Shown piece by piece: positions 38,266-48,022 of a stretch of DNA of 64,000 bases. The notes under the pieces are model-generated. The model worked only from the letters and a program-made list of their open reading frames with translations, ran no database searches and was not told where the DNA came from. Each line of letters starts with the position of its first letter. Position 1 is the first letter of the stretch. The stretch is from contig NZ_JMSQ01000026.1 in NCBI RefSeq assembly GCF_000696575.1, positions 1 to 64,000 on the forward strand, in the 5' to 3' direction. This DNA is from Siccibacter colletis (GTDB lineage: Bacteria > Pseudomonadota > Gammaproteobacteria > Enterobacterales > Enterobacteriaceae). A program made the translations under genes and the position numbers.

Positions 38266-39387
38266 ATGGCATATCAACTCACGCTCGACTGGCCTGAATT
38301 TCTGGAAAAATACTGGCAAAAACAGCCGGTGGTACTGAAAAACGCGTTTCCTGATTTCGTCGACCCCATTACCCCTGATGAGCTGGCCGGGCTGGCGATG
38401 GAGCCGGAAGTGGACAGCCGCCTCGTCAGCCATCACAACGGCGAGTGGCAGGCCAGCAACGGCCCGTTCGAACATTTTGATGGCCTGGGTGATACCGGCT
38501 GGTCGCTGCTGGCGCAGGCGGTAAACCACTGGCACGCGCCGTCGGCGGAGCTGGTGCGTCCGTTCCGCGCCTTGCCGGACTGGCGGCTCGACGACCTGAT
38601 GATCTCCTTCTCGGTGCCGGGCGGTGGCGTGGGGCCGCACATTGACCAGTACGACGTGTTCATTATTCAGGGCATGGGCAGTCGCCGCTGGCGTGTCGGA
38701 GATAAGCTGCCGATGCGTCAGTTCTGCCCGCATCCGGCGCTGCTGCACGTCGATCCGTTTACGCCCATCATTGATGAAGATCTGGAACCGGGCGACATCC
38801 TTTATATACCGCCAGGGTTCCCGCACGACGGCTTTACCCACGAAACCGCACTCAACTACTCGGTGGGGTTCCGCGGCCCCAACGGACGCGATCTGATCAG
38901 CAGCTTCGCGGACTACGCGCTGGAAAACGATCTGGGCGGCGAGCACTACAGCGATCCGGATCTCACTCTGCGCGATCATCCGGGACGGGTCGAAGCGTAT
39001 GAAATGGATCGCCTGCGCGAGATGATGACGACGATGCTGAAGCAGCCGGAGGATTTCCGCGCGTGGTTTGGTCGCTTCATTACCACGCCGCGTCACGAGC
39101 TGGATATCGCCCCGGCAGAGCCGCCGTATCAGCCGCAGGAGATTCAGGAGGCGCTGCAGGACGGCGAGCGGCTGATGCGTCTGAACGGTCTGCGGGTGTT
39201 GAACATTAACGGCAGCGTATTCATCAACAGCGAACCTTTTGACGCTGCCGACAGCAGTGGCGCAGATGCGCTGAGCCGTTATACCGCTATCGGCAAAAAC
39301 GAGCTGGGTGACGCGCTCAACAACCCGTCGTTTATGAGCCAGTTAACCGGGCTGGTGAATCAGGGATACTGGTTCTTCGACGAGTAA
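38266..39387 (+). CDS. roxA: RoxA/YcfD-type 2-oxoglutarate oxygenase (ribosomal protein uL16 arginine 3-hydroxylase)
   Basis: A 373-aa JmjC-fold Fe(II)/2-oxoglutarate oxygenase. E. coli RoxA hydroxylates Arg81 of ribosomal protein L16. The iron motif is H125-x-D127 (GVGPHIDQYDVF), with a later His in PPGFPHDGFTHE and the conserved DDLMISFSVPGGG. The C-terminal winged-helix/dimer region is present. In E. coli the gene lies elsewhere on the chromosome, and this protein differs from RoxA more than its neighbours differ from their E. coli counterparts. It may be the ortholog moved to this site or a paralog. Confidence 0.85.
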   Translation: MAYQLTLDWPEFLEKYWQKQPVVLKNAFPDFVDPITPDELAGLAMEPEVDSRLVSHHNGEWQASNGPFEHFDGLGDTGWSLLAQAVNHWHAPSAELVRPFRALPDWRLDDLMISFSVPGGGVGPHIDQYDVFIIQGMGSRRWRVGDKLPMRQFCPHPALLHVDPFTPIIDEDLEPGDILYIPPGFPHDGFTHETALNYSVGFRGPNGRDLISSFADYALENDLGGEHYSDPDLTLRDHPGRVEAYEMDRLREMMTTMLKQPEDFRAWFGRFITTPRHELDIAPAEPPYQPQEIQEALQDGERLMRLNGLRVLNINGSVFINSEPFDAADSSGADALSRYTAIGKNELGDALNNPSFMSQLTGLVNQGYWFFDE

Positions 39388-39582
39388 ACTCCCGTCCTTT
39401 ACGCGGCTTGCGTTACGCGAGCCGCGGTCATCGCGTTCCGTTCGTTTCAGCCACCAAATCCATATCCCTTTCATATTATTCCGTCACAATTTCTCATATT
39501 TACTAATCTTTTACAGGCATGCTCATGACTGGCGCACGCCTGGCTGGTCGCCGCTAATTTTGGATGACTTCAGGAGACGGAA

Positions 39583-40008
39583 ATGCACATCCACTACCCC
39601 GCTGGACGCTCGGCGCTTGCCGTGACGCTGTATGAGCTCTTCAATCCAATTCCCCTCGGCTTCTTTGTCGCCGCCTGGATCTTCGACATTCTCTATATCA
39701 AAACCTACGAGCTGATGTGGACCCACGCCGCGAGCTGGCTTATCGCCATCGGCCTGATTATCGCCATCATCCCGCGCCTCATTAACCTGGTGCAGGTGTG
39801 GGTCGGGCAGCGCTACCCGCAGACCTCGGCGATTAAAGTGCATTTCTGGCTCAACCTTGTGGCGATCCTGCTGGCCATCATTAATGCTTTTGTTCACAGC
39901 CGCGACGCCTGGGCCGTAGTACCGACCGGGGCAATCCTCTCCACGCTGGTAGTGATCCTGCTGCTGCTTGGCAATGTCCAGTTCGCGTTACGTCAACGCA
40001 TCGCTTAA
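39583..40008 (+). CDS. DUF2231-type four-helix membrane protein
   Basis: A 141-aa inner-membrane protein with four hydrophobic segments at about 15-40, 48-70, 88-105 and 112-135. It fits the DUF2231 family, a cytochrome-b561-like four-helix group with conserved His near the start (MHIHYPAGRSALAV). It precedes the sorbosone-dehydrogenase-like lipoprotein gene by 11 bases with a good AAGGAGAAG, so the two are one operon. That suggests a membrane electron-transfer partner for the periplasmic enzyme, which is inference. Confidence 0.8.
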   Translation: MHIHYPAGRSALAVTLYELFNPIPLGFFVAAWIFDILYIKTYELMWTHAASWLIAIGLIIAIIPRLINLVQVWVGQRYPQTSAIKVHFWLNLVAILLAIINAFVHSRDAWAVVPTGAILSTLVVILLLLGNVQFALRQRIA

Positions 40009-40019
40009 GGAGAAGCCCG

Positions 40020-41321
40020 ATGAAAACTTATCAACGTGCATTGCTTGCTGCCGCACTGGCGGCCGTGCTGAGTGGCTGCGACGATGGCGCGACCCTCGAT
40101 CCGCAAAAGCAGATGGGGCCGAACCCGGAGCTGCCGGACTCGCAAAACTTCCTGCTGCCGCCGATGCAGGTGCCTGAAGGCGTCGCCTGGAAAGAGGGCG
40201 AGATGCCGACGGTGGCCGAGGGGCTGAAGATTGAGAAAATCGCCGATGGCCTGATGCACCCGCGCCAGGTGTACGTCCTGCCTAATAACGATGTGCTGGT
40301 GGCCGAGTCTAACGGCGGGCCGAAACCGGTTACGCGACCCAAACAGTTGATCATGGGCGTGGTGCAGAAGGCCTCTGGCAAAGGCGGGCCGGGCGGTAAC
40401 CGCATCACGCTGCTGCGCAACGTCAACGGCACGTGGGAAAAGCACACCTTTATCGAAAATCTCAATGCTCCGTTTGGTATCCAGCTCACCGGCAATACGC
40501 TGTGGGTAGCGAATGCCGACAGCCTGATGAAATTCCCTTATGAAGAGGGGCAAACGACAATCAGCGCGCCGGGGGAAGTGGTCACTGAATTGCCGGGCGG
40601 GCCGATCAATCACCACTGGACCAAAGCGCTGCTGGCCAGTCCGGACGGCAGCAAGCTCTACGTCGGCGTGGGGTCCAACAGTAACGTTGGTGAAAACGGC
40701 ATCGGTGCGGAGTACCGCCGCGCCGCCGTGCTGGAAGTGGACGCTGCCAGCGGTGCCAGCCGCATCTTTGCCAGCGGGCTGCGCAACCCCACCGGGCTGC
40801 AGTGGGAACCGCAGAGTGGCAAACTCTGGGCTATTGTTAACGAACGCGACGAGATTGGTTCAGACCTGGTGCCGGACTACATGACCTCGGTGCAGGAGAA
40901 CGGTTTTTACGGCTGGCCCTACAGCTATTTTGGTCAGCACGTGGATGAGCGCGCGAAGCCGCCACGCCCGGATCTGGTCGAGAAGGCCATCAAACCGGAT
41001 TACGCCATCAGCTCGCACGTTGCACCGCTGGGGCTGCTGTTCTATACCGCGACCAACATGCCGCAGTATCAGGGCGGGGCGTTCGTCAGCGAACACGGCA
41101 GCTGGAACCGCTCGCCGCTCAATGGCTACCAGGTGATGTGGGTGAAGTTTGAAAACGGCCAGCCGGTTGGACTGCCGCAGCCGGTAGTGACGGGCTTTTT
41201 GACTGACGATCAGAAGCAGGTACGCGGTCTGCCGGTAGGGCTGGCGATGGACCAGCAGGGCGGGGTACTGATTGCTGATGATGCCGGGAATACTATCTGG
41301 CGGATTAGCGCGGCGCAGTAA
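40020..41321 (+). CDS. sorbosone-dehydrogenase-family beta-propeller lipoprotein
   Basis: A 433-aa envelope protein. The lipoprotein signal ends at Cys20 (AAVLSGCDDG). The mature part is a six-bladed propeller of the soluble-glucose/L-sorbosone dehydrogenase family. Repeated features include LMHPRQVYVLPNNDVLVAE, ALLASPDGSKLYVGVGSNSN, ASGLRNPTGLQWEP and GGAFVSEHGSWNRS, which in relatives form the PQQ and calcium site. It probably oxidises a sugar or aldehyde; the substrate is unknown. It ends at a strong terminator. Confidence 0.85.
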   Translation: MKTYQRALLAAALAAVLSGCDDGATLDPQKQMGPNPELPDSQNFLLPPMQVPEGVAWKEGEMPTVAEGLKIEKIADGLMHPRQVYVLPNNDVLVAESNGGPKPVTRPKQLIMGVVQKASGKGGPGGNRITLLRNVNGTWEKHTFIENLNAPFGIQLTGNTLWVANADSLMKFPYEEGQTTISAPGEVVTELPGGPINHHWTKALLASPDGSKLYVGVGSNSNVGENGIGAEYRRAAVLEVDAASGASRIFASGLRNPTGLQWEPQSGKLWAIVNERDEIGSDLVPDYMTSVQENGFYGWPYSYFGQHVDERAKPPRPDLVEKAIKPDYAISSHVAPLGLLFYTATNMPQYQGGAFVSEHGSWNRSPLNGYQVMWVKFENGQPVGLPQPVVTGFLTDDQKQVRGLPVGLAMDQQGGVLIADDAGNTIWRISAAQ

Positions 41322-41332
41322 GTGTTATCGCT

Positions 41333-41376
41333 CAGCGCCCGACGGTGCCAGTTGGCCGTCGGGCGCTGACGTTTTT
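41333..41376 (+). terminator. terminator after the sorbosone-dehydrogenase-like gene
   Basis: A perfect 13-bp stem CAGCGCCCGACGG / CCGTCGGGCGCTG has a ten-base loop, followed by ACGTTTTT. Confidence 0.93.
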
Positions 41377-41648
41377 ATCGCGCCAGCAAGGCGCGAGCCT
41401 GGCGTTACGACTTTGCGTGTCCGCATGGCGGACCGATGACTGCATACAATTCTGATATACACGGGGCATAACGGCAGGAAAAGCCGGGCGCCGTCGGGCT
41501 GGCAATAAAAAGGGTGACGATGGGATCGCGCAGCGTTTTTTTCGATCTGCTTTCCAGTTTTTCTGCAACGTTCATTCTTCAGCCACTTTTCTCCCGAGTC
41601 GCTTCGTATTTATTTCCTTGCTGGCTGGTCTCTGTCCCCGTTTCTCTA

Positions 41649-41668
41649 TACTGTGTTTTTATCCAGTA
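41649..41668 (+). promoter_or_regulatory. LexA box upstream of the 193-aa gene
   Basis: TACTGTGTTTTTATCCAGTA matches the 20-base SOS consensus at 16 positions and keeps the full CTG-N10-CAG core. It overlaps a TATACT -10-like element (41647-41652) and lies 76 bases before the ATG. The rest of the 41377-41744 intergenic region shows nothing else that I recognise. Confidence 0.78.
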
Positions 41669-41744
41669 AACATCCCCTGGATAAGCGAAACCCGGCGATG
41701 CAGATACACGGCCGGGCCTCTGACCATCACGTGGGAGCAACGCT

Positions 41745-42326
41745 ATGGCTATAGAAGATGTTAACACAGGGCAAAACCCGGCCATCACCCGCGCCCCGCC
41801 GGAATTGCGTAGCGCTTCGAAATATCTGAACGCCGTTGGTGGAAAATACGACCCGGGTTCTGGTTTTTCAAAACAGGCTATTCTGGGGATCGCCGTGACG
41901 AAAGAAATGGACTTTATTGAACTGGCTGCGCTGTCTGAAATGCTGGTGTGCGAACTTATCGAATGCAGTAACCCGGTGGCGCGTCTGGCGCTGCTCGGCA
42001 AACTTAGCGCCACCCTTGAGCGGCTGCACGCCGTGCTGCTGGCACCGGTTCCTGCGCATCGTCTTGAGCAACTGAGCACCACGTCGCTGCCGAAGGAAGA
42101 ACCCTTCTGCATCGGTAGCGATGCCCTGATGCTGACCAATTACTGCCAGCATCTGGTACGGGTGCTGTTAACCGGCATACTACCGCCGGTGGATCAGCAG
42201 GGGCTGACGGGGCTGACGTTCGATCTGCTGCATCATCTGGGGGAGGTGTTGCGCACGCCATCCTTCACGCGCACCGCAGAAGGCTATCGCGATCGCGGGG
42301 GCGGAATTGTGGAACCAGGGATCTGA
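41745..42326 (+). CDS. uncharacterised 193-aa protein, probably SOS-controlled
   Basis: I do not recognise this family. The protein is cytoplasmic (no signal or membrane segment) with a proline-rich start (ITRAPPELRSASKYLNA). Two helical blocks follow, about 52-100 (EMDFIELAALSEMLVCELIE) and 125-172 (ALMLTNYCQHLVRVLLTGIL), with a Gly-rich tail. It is not SulA, DinI, YebG or UmuD by length or motif. GGGAGC precedes the ATG. The strong LexA box is the only clue to its role, pointing to the DNA-damage response. It is monocistronic and converges on the DJ-1 gene. Confidence 0.8.
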   Translation: MAIEDVNTGQNPAITRAPPELRSASKYLNAVGGKYDPGSGFSKQAILGIAVTKEMDFIELAALSEMLVCELIECSNPVARLALLGKLSATLERLHAVLLAPVPAHRLEQLSTTSLPKEEPFCIGSDALMLTNYCQHLVRVLLTGILPPVDQQGLTGLTFDLLHHLGEVLRTPSFTRTAEGYRDRGGGIVEPGI

Positions 42327-42374
42327 ACGGTAGCCAGGCGGACGCACCGCTGCTGCGGCACGTCATCAGGCACA

Positions 42375-42956
42375 TTAGCGGTTTTTCGCCGGGTCCAGCC
42401 AGGGGTAATAGATATGGTCGGCATGATCTTCTGCCGGGAAGCTGTCACCCAGCAGGCGACTGGCGACGGTAAAGGCGAAGTCAAACACCCGTCCCAGACC
42501 CTTGCCGCTGATCAGGTTGCCGTCCTCAACCACGCTCTGGTCGACGTATTGCCCGTCGGTAACGTTCTGCCACAGGTCACCTGAGCAGACGTAGCGTCGT
42601 CCTTTCAGCAGCCCGTTGCCGCCCAGCACCCGTGCGGCGGCGGAGCAGATTGGGCAGATCAGCTTACCCAGCTCGTCGTGGCGGCGCACAAAAGCAATTA
42701 CCTCCGGGCTTTGCGCCAGGTACACGCTGCCGTCCGGGCCACCGGGCAGCACCACGGCGTCATAGGTATTATCGAACGCTTCCTTCAGCGTGGTATCGGC
42801 TACCAGCGGAATGGCGTGATAGCTCTCAACCGCGCGGGTCGCTACGCAGGAGAGCGTCTCAACATTGATGTTAAGCCGACGCAAAATATCGATGGTGACG
42901 ATGGCTTCACCCTCTTCGAAGCCCGGTGCCAGCAGTACTGCAACGCGTTTCATCAT
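42375..42956 (-). CDS. DJ-1/PfpI family protein
   Basis: A 193-aa protein with the DJ-1 fold. The family acid is Glu15/16 (APGFEEGEA), LPGG lies near 70-73, and the nucleophile is Cys104 in ICPICSAAARVLGG. Relatives include YajL, protein deglycases and chaperones that respond to oxidative or electrophile stress; the exact activity is not readable from sequence. It resembles the YajL/DJ-1 branch rather than PfpI. It stands between the SOS gene and norR. Confidence 0.85.
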   Translation of the reverse strand: MMKRVAVLLAPGFEEGEAIVTIDILRRLNINVETLSCVATRAVESYHAIPLVADTTLKEAFDNTYDAVVLPGGPDGSVYLAQSPEVIAFVRRHDELGKLICPICSAAARVLGGNGLLKGRRYVCSGDLWQNVTDGQYVDQSVVEDGNLISGKGLGRVFDFAFTVASRLLGDSFPAEDHADHIYYPWLDPAKNR

Positions 42957-43111
42957 GTGCTCCTCAGGAAATGGTAAACAAACGGAAACAAACCTGAGGC
43001 AAGAGTAACGGCAACCTGCTGGCGCGTGTCGTTAAGAGGGTCACATAAAATGAAATGCTGGTTCATTTTAAGGTAAGGCATGGTTCAGGGCCCGCCCCAC
43101 ACAGTAGAGGG

Positions 43112-44635
43112 CTACGCTTTCATCCCGAGCCGTTTTGCGAGGCGGTGTAAATTGGCGACGTCCATGCCCAGCGCCCGGGCGCTTGCGGCCCAGTTGTGCT
43201 GATGCGCGGCCAGCGCAGCGGCAATCTGACTGCGCTGGAAATCCTCCGTGGCTTCGCGCAGCGGTTTTACCGCTGCCGTGCCGGGCGGTGCAGTAACGGC
43301 GGCGGCAGATGCTGGCGGCTGGTCAGCAAAGCTGAAATGCTCCGGTGTGAGCACCACGTCATCCCCGGCCACGGCCGCGCGGGCCAGTACTACGGCGCGG
43401 TAGATGGCATGTTCCAGCTCGCGCACGTTGCCCGGCCACGGGTAAGCAAGCAGCGCGGCTCGCGCGGGAGGGCTGAGCACCACGCGCGACAGCCCGAGAC
43501 GCAGCCGGCTCTGTTCACAGAAGTAGCCGGCCAGCAGGATCACGTCGTCGCCGCGTTCGCGCAGCGGCGGCACCGAGAGCGGGAAAACGCTGAGGCGGTG
43601 GAACAGATCGGCGCGAAAACGCCCGGCGAGCACCTCCTCTCGCAGGTCGCGGTTGGTGGCGGCCAGCACCCGCACGTCAACGCGGATGCTGCGGTCGTCG
43701 CCAACGCGCTGAATATCGCCGTACTGCAATACGCGCAGCAGCTTGGCCTGCAACGCCAGCGACAGCTCGCCGATCTCATCGAGGAACAGCGTCCCGTTGT
43801 CGGCCATCTCGAATTTGCCGCTGCGGTTGCTGATGGCACCGGTAAAGGCGCCCTTAACGTGGCCGAACAGTTCGCTCTCCGCCACGCTCTCCGGCAGGGC
43901 CGCACAGTTGAGATACACCAGCGGATTCACCGCGCGCGGGGAGCCTTCATGAAGTGCTTTTGCCACCAGCTCTTTACCGGTGCCGGTTTCGCCGTCGATC
44001 AGCACGTTGAGGTCGGAGGCGGCAACAATGTCGATCTCCTTTTTCAGCTGCGTCATGCCGGGCGACAGGCCAATCATCTGTGAACCGGGCTGAGGTTCAA
44101 ATGCACCGGGCGCACGCGGCAGCAGATTCTGGCTCTCCAGCTTTTCGATCAGCAGCGCGTTATTCAGTGCGCCGGCAGTCAGGGCGGCAATCAGCCGCAG
44201 CGCCTCGTCGCTGAAGGCGTCAAACTGATCGGGTGACATGCCGTCCAACGTCAGGGCACCAATCAGGTTTTGCCCGGCGAACAGCGGCAGGCCGACGCAG
44301 GCATGAACGTGAAGACTTTCATGGCCGGGGATCAGCCCATCGTAGGGATCGGGCAGATCGCTGTCCGCCGGGAAGCGCACCACGTCCCCGGCGCGGGCGA
44401 TGGCCTCCAGCCGCGGATGGCCCTCCAGCTTAAAGCGGCGGCCCAGCACGTCCTGCGCCAGGCCATCGATCGCCAGCGGAATAAATTGCCGCGCCTCGTA
44501 ACGCAGCAGGGCGGAGGCGTCGCAACCCAGCACCTGGCGCAGCGTGGCGATCAGCCGCTGGAAGCGATCCTGATGGCCAATACCGCTTTGCAGTTCGAGC
44601 GCGATCGTAGCCAGGGCATTCACTGAGAAACGCAT
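43112..44635 (-). CDS. norR: nitric oxide-responsive sigma-54 activator NorR
   Basis: A regulator of about 507 aa with three domains. An N-terminal GAF domain (about 1-170) binds NO through a mononuclear iron. The AAA+ domain has Walker [14 protein letters not shown] and GAFTGA (in [13 protein letters not shown]) for sigma-54 contact. A C-terminal Fis-type HTH follows ([24 protein letters not shown]). The ATG at 44635 is preferred for its TGAGG at good spacing; GTG two codons upstream is possible. It activates the divergent norVW from three enhancers in the shared intergenic region. Confidence 0.96.
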   Translation of the reverse strand: MRFSVNALATIALELQSGIGHQDRFQRLIATLRQVLGCDASALLRYEARQFIPLAIDGLAQDVLGRRFKLEGHPRLEAIARAGDVVRFPADSDLPDPYDGLIPGHESLHVHACVGLPLFAGQNLIGALTLDGMSPDQFDAFSDEALRLIAALTAGALNNALLIEKLESQNLLPRAPGAFEPQPGSQMIGLSPGMTQLKKEIDIVAASDLNVLIDGETGTGKELVAKALHEGSPRAVNPLVYLNCAALPESVAESELFGHVKGAFTGAISNRSGKFEMADNGTLFLDEIGELSLALQAKLLRVLQYGDIQRVGDDRSIRVDVRVLAATNRDLREEVLAGRFRADLFHRLSVFPLSVPPLRERGDDVILLAGYFCEQSRLRLGLSRVVLSPPARAALLAYPWPGNVRELEHAIYRAVVLARAAVAGDDVVLTPEHFSFADQPPASAAAVTAPPGTAAVKPLREATEDFQRSQIAAALAAHQHNWAASARALGMDVANLHRLAKRLGMKA

Positions 44636-44647
44636 AGTCACCTCATA

Positions 44648-44703
44648 GTCAATTTGACAATTTATGATGTCATATTGACACTGTTATTCATAGTCATTTA
44701 GAC
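44648..44703 (+). promoter_or_regulatory. three NorR enhancer sites
   Basis: GTCAATTTGAC (44648-44658), GTCATATTGAC (44669-44679) and GTCATTTAGAC (44693-44703) each fit the NorR pattern GT-N7-AC. Three tandem sites are what E. coli norV uses. The first is only 12 bases before norR, so NorR may also repress itself. Confidence 0.9.
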
Positions 44704-44739
44704 AATGTGGAAAAAGCATTTGCAATAAATTCATAAATA

Positions 44740-44752
44740 AATCAATTAATTA
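44740..44752 (+). promoter_or_regulatory. IHF site between NorR enhancers and norV promoter
   Basis: AATCAATTAATTA is an exact match to the IHF consensus WATCAANNNNTTR. It lies between the enhancers and the sigma-54 promoter, where a bend would bring them together. Confidence 0.7.
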
Positions 44753-44757
44753 AAAAC

Positions 44758-44773
44758 TGGCACGGATCCTGAT
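44758..44773 (+). promoter_or_regulatory. sigma-54 promoter of norVW
   Basis: TGGCAC (the -24 element) is followed after five bases by CTGAT. The GG and the -12 G are ten bases apart as required, but the -12 element departs from TTGC. Confidence 0.65.
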
Positions 44774-44819
44774 AATAGCTCTGTATCTTTCGACAATAAT
44801 TTCGTTACAGAGGTACAGC

Positions 44820-46268
44820 ATGGCCATTCATGTAAAAAACAACATTCACTGGGTCGGGCAGCGCGACTGGGAAGTACGTGACTTTCACGGCACCGAATAC
44901 AAAACCCTTAAGGGCAGCAGCTACAACAGCTATCTGATCCGCGAAGGGAAAAACGTACTGATCGACACGGTCGATCATAAGTTCAGCCGCGAATTCGTGC
45001 AGAACCTGCGCGGCGAGATCGACCTCGCGGCGATCGATTACATCGTGATCAACCACGCCGAAGAGGATCACGCCGGGGCGTTAACCGAGCTGATGGCCTG
45101 CATCCCGGATACGCCGATCTACTGCACCGCGAACGCGATCGACTCCATCACCGGGCACCACCACCATCCGGAGTGGAACTTCAATGTGGTGAAAACCGGT
45201 GACACGCTGGATATCGGTAACGGCAAGCAGCTGATCTTCGTGGAAACCCCGATGCTGCACTGGCCGGACAGCATGATGACTTATCTCACCGGCGATGCGG
45301 TGCTGTTCAGCAACGATGCCTTTGGCCAGCACTACTGCGATGAACGCCTGTTTAATGATGAAGTGGATCAGGCTGAACTGTTCGAGCAGTGCCAGCGCTA
45401 CTACGCCAATATCCTGACGCCGTTCAGCCGCCTCGTAACGCCGAAAATTACCGAGATCCTCGGCTTCAATCTGCCGGTGGACATGATCGCCACTTCGCAC
45501 GGCGTGGTATGGCGCGACAACCCGACGCAGATCGTCGAGCTGTATCTGAAATGGGCGGCGGACTATCAGGAAGATCGCATCACTATCTTCTACGACACCA
45601 TGTCCAACAATACGCGCATGATGGCCGACGCCATCGCTCAGGGGATCAATGAAGTGGACCCGCACGTAGCGGTGAAAATCTTCAACGTCGCACGCAGCGA
45701 CAAGAACGAGATCCTGACTAACGTCTTCCGCTCCAAAGGCGTGCTGGTGGGCACCTCCACCATGAATAACGTTATGATGCCGAAAATTGCCGGCCTGGTT
45801 GAGGAGATGACGGGTCTGCGTTTTCGTAATAAACGCGCCAGCGCCTTCGGCTCCCACGGCTGGAGCGGCGGGGCGGTGGACAGACTCTCCACCCGTTTGC
45901 AGGACGCCGGTTTTGAAATGTCCCTGAGCCTGAAAGCCAAATGGCGCCCGGACAGCGACGCGCTGGAAGTCTGCCGCCAGCACGGGCGCGAGATTGCTCG
46001 TCAGTGGGCGCTTGCTCCGCTGCCGGTCAGCAACATCAGCCCGGTCGCTCCCCCGGCTGACGCGCCCGCTGACCAGCCGGACGCCGCCGATCTCGGCCCC
46101 TGCATGCAGTGCAGCGTCTGCCAGTGGATCTACGACCCGGCGAAAGGCGAGCCGCTGCAGGATGTCGCACCGGGTACGCCGTGGAGCGACGTTCCGGATA
46201 ATTTCCTCTGCCCCGAATGTTCACTCGGGAAAGACGTGTTCGACGAACTGGCGACGGAGGCAAAATGA
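44820..46268 (+). CDS. norV: flavorubredoxin, anaerobic nitric oxide reductase
   Basis: A 482-aa cytoplasmic enzyme that reduces NO to N2O without oxygen. The N-terminal metallo-beta-lactamase-like diiron domain has the HxExDH motif ([11 protein letters not shown]). A flavodoxin domain has the FMN loop [17 protein letters not shown]-terminal rubredoxin has [13 protein letters not shown] and FLCPECSLG for the Fe(Cys)4 centre. It overlaps norW by ATGA and is controlled by NorR and sigma-54. Confidence 0.97.
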   Translation: MAIHVKNNIHWVGQRDWEVRDFHGTEYKTLKGSSYNSYLIREGKNVLIDTVDHKFSREFVQNLRGEIDLAAIDYIVINHAEEDHAGALTELMACIPDTPIYCTANAIDSITGHHHHPEWNFNVVKTGDTLDIGNGKQLIFVETPMLHWPDSMMTYLTGDAVLFSNDAFGQHYCDERLFNDEVDQAELFEQCQRYYANILTPFSRLVTPKITEILGFNLPVDMIATSHGVVWRDNPTQIVELYLKWAADYQEDRITIFYDTMSNNTRMMADAIAQGINEVDPHVAVKIFNVARSDKNEILTNVFRSKGVLVGTSTMNNVMMPKIAGLVEEMTGLRFRNKRASAFGSHGWSGGAVDRLSTRLQDAGFEMSLSLKAKWRPDSDALEVCRQHGREIARQWALAPLPVSNISPVAPPADAPADQPDAADLGPCMQCSVCQWIYDPAKGEPLQDVAPGTPWSDVPDNFLCPECSLGKDVFDELATEAK

Positions 46269-47398
46269 ACCACGGCATTGTGATCATCGGCTCGGGCTTC
46301 GCTGCCCGCCAGCTGGTGAAAAATATCCGTAAACAGGACGCGCACGTTCCGCTGACGCTTATCGCCGCCGACAGTATCGACGAGTACAACAAACCGGATC
46401 TCAGCCACGTTATCAGCCTCGGGCAAAGCGCTGACGACCTTACCCGCCAGACGGCGGGGGAGTTTGCCGAACAGTACAACCTGCAGCTGTTTCCCCATAC
46501 CTGGGTGACGGACATCGACGCCGAGGCCCACGTCGTGAAATGCCGCGATCGCGAGTGGCGCTACGACAAACTGGTGCTGGCGACCGGGGCCAGCGCGCTG
46601 GTGCCGCCGGTAGCGGGGCATGAGCTGATGCTGACGCTCAACAGCCAGCTGGAGTACCGCGCCAGTCAGACGACGCTGCGTGATGCACAGCGCGTGCTGA
46701 TTGTCGGTGGTGGGTTGATTGGTACTGAACTGGCGATGGACTTTTGCCGTGCCGGGAAAGCCGTCACGCTGCTGGATAACCGTGCCAGCATTCTGGCCGC
46801 GCTGATGCCGCCGGAAGTCAGCAGCCGCTTACAGCATCGGCTTACCGACATGGGGGTGCATCTGCTGCTCAAGGCGCAGCTGGCCGGACTGACCCGGAAC
46901 GCCGATGGCATCACGGTGACGCTGGCGGATGGCCGCACGATCGCCGCTGATGTCGTTATTGCCGCCACCGGGCTGCGGCCCGAGACGGCGCTGGCGCGTC
47001 GTGCTGGAATCAGTGTCGATCGCGGCGTGCAGGTCGATAATTTCCTGCAAACCAGTCATCCGGATATTTTTGCCATTGGAGACTGTGCGGAGATCGAGGG
47101 GAGGCTACTGCCGTTCCTGCAGCCGATCCAGCTTAGCGCGATGGTGCTGGCGAAGAACCTGCTGCACGTCCAGACTCCGCTGCGGCTGCCGGCGATGCTG
47201 ATCAAGGTGAAAACCCCGGATTTGCCGCTGCATCTGGCGGGGGAAACCCAGCGCAGCGATCTGAACTGGGAGATCGCCCTTAATGCCGACGGCATGCTGG
47301 CGAAAGGCGTGGATGAAAGCGGCACCCTGCGCGGTTTCGTGGTCAGCGAAGCGCGCATGAAGGATGCCTTTACCTTATTAAAAACCCTGGCCGTGTAG
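46265..47398 (+). CDS. norW: NADH:flavorubredoxin reductase
   Basis: A 377-aa FAD enzyme that passes electrons from NADH to the rubredoxin domain of NorV. The FAD motif [15 protein letters not shown] is at the N-terminus, [17 protein letters not shown] forms the NADH site, and [13 protein letters not shown] is the second FAD motif. The start at 46265 overlaps the norV stop (ATGA) and gives the E. coli length; the open frame 16 codons upstream is not needed. Confidence 0.97.
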   Translation: MNHGIVIIGSGFAARQLVKNIRKQDAHVPLTLIAADSIDEYNKPDLSHVISLGQSADDLTRQTAGEFAEQYNLQLFPHTWVTDIDAEAHVVKCRDREWRYDKLVLATGASALVPPVAGHELMLTLNSQLEYRASQTTLRDAQRVLIVGGGLIGTELAMDFCRAGKAVTLLDNRASILAALMPPEVSSRLQHRLTDMGVHLLLKAQLAGLTRNADGITVTLADGRTIAADVVIAATGLRPETALARRAGISVDRGVQVDNFLQTSHPDIFAIGDCAEIEGRLLPFLQPIQLSAMVLAKNLLHVQTPLRLPAMLIKVKTPDLPLHLAGETQRSDLNWEIALNADGMLAKGVDESGTLRGFVVSEARMKDAFTLLKTLAV

Positions 47399-47439
47399 CC
47401 ACGGCATGCCCTTGCGCACAGGGAGGTGCGCTTTTTTCT

Positions 47440-47838
47440 TCAGCACCCGCAGCTCACCGGCGTGCCGTCGCGGCCCTGATGGCCCTCGGTGGCGTAGCCG
47501 TCGCGTTTCCACCAGTCCAGCCCACCGATAAGCTCTTTTACCTGGAAACCCAGCGTCAGCAGCTTGAGCGCAGTTTGGGTGGAGGCGTTACAGCCGATGC
47601 CGTCGCAATAGCAGATATACACCTTTGACGGGTCGAGTTGCTGCGTGGTATCGATGCACAGCGCCCGGTGCGGCAGGCTGAGCGCGCCGGGAATATGCTC
47701 GCGCTCAAACGCCGCAAGGTTGCGCCCGTCCACCACCACGATGTTTTCCTCCGCCTTCAGCGCCAGCCATAGATCCGCCGGGTCCATCTCAAATGCCAGT
47801 TTTTGCTGATAATACGCCAGTTGTTCACCTCGGGACAT
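47440..47838 (-). CDS. rhodanese-like sulfurtransferase domain protein
   Basis: A 132-aa single-domain rhodanese. The conserved VVDGRNLAAFEREHIPGALSL is followed by the active-site loop CDGIGCNAS (Cys78), then LGFQVKELIGGLDWW. The loop is CxxxxCN rather than the classical CxxxxR, so activity toward thiosulfate is uncertain; a persulfide-carrier role is possible. The C-terminus ends CGC. It faces the NorVW operon tail to tail and is divergent from the LysR gene. Confidence 0.85.
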   Translation of the reverse strand: MSRGEQLAYYQQKLAFEMDPADLWLALKAEENIVVVDGRNLAAFEREHIPGALSLPHRALCIDTTQQLDPSKVYICYCDGIGCNASTQTALKLLTLGFQVKELIGGLDWWKRDGYATEGHQGRDGTPVSCGC

Positions 47839-48022
47839 ATGCTCTACCTCATGGTTGGTAAATGGGAAGGGTGATGTGCTACAGGCACCACGTTAACAGG
47901 CCGGAAAAAAAGCGAAATGCACTCTTTTTTGAGGTGCCTGAAGCGTTGTTTCAGGCTGCGCAACGGAATTGATAAGCATCAGAGCGGCTGCTATAAGTGT
48001 GGGTCGGCAAGGGGAGATCGGT

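Noticed and set aside
38233..39096. A 287-aa minus-strand frame opposite the roxA-like gene
   Set aside because: The plus strand encodes a complete oxygenase with its iron motif; the shadow shows nothing.
43196..44083. A 295-aa plus-strand frame opposite norR
   Set aside because: It is a shadow of the AAA+ domain of norR.
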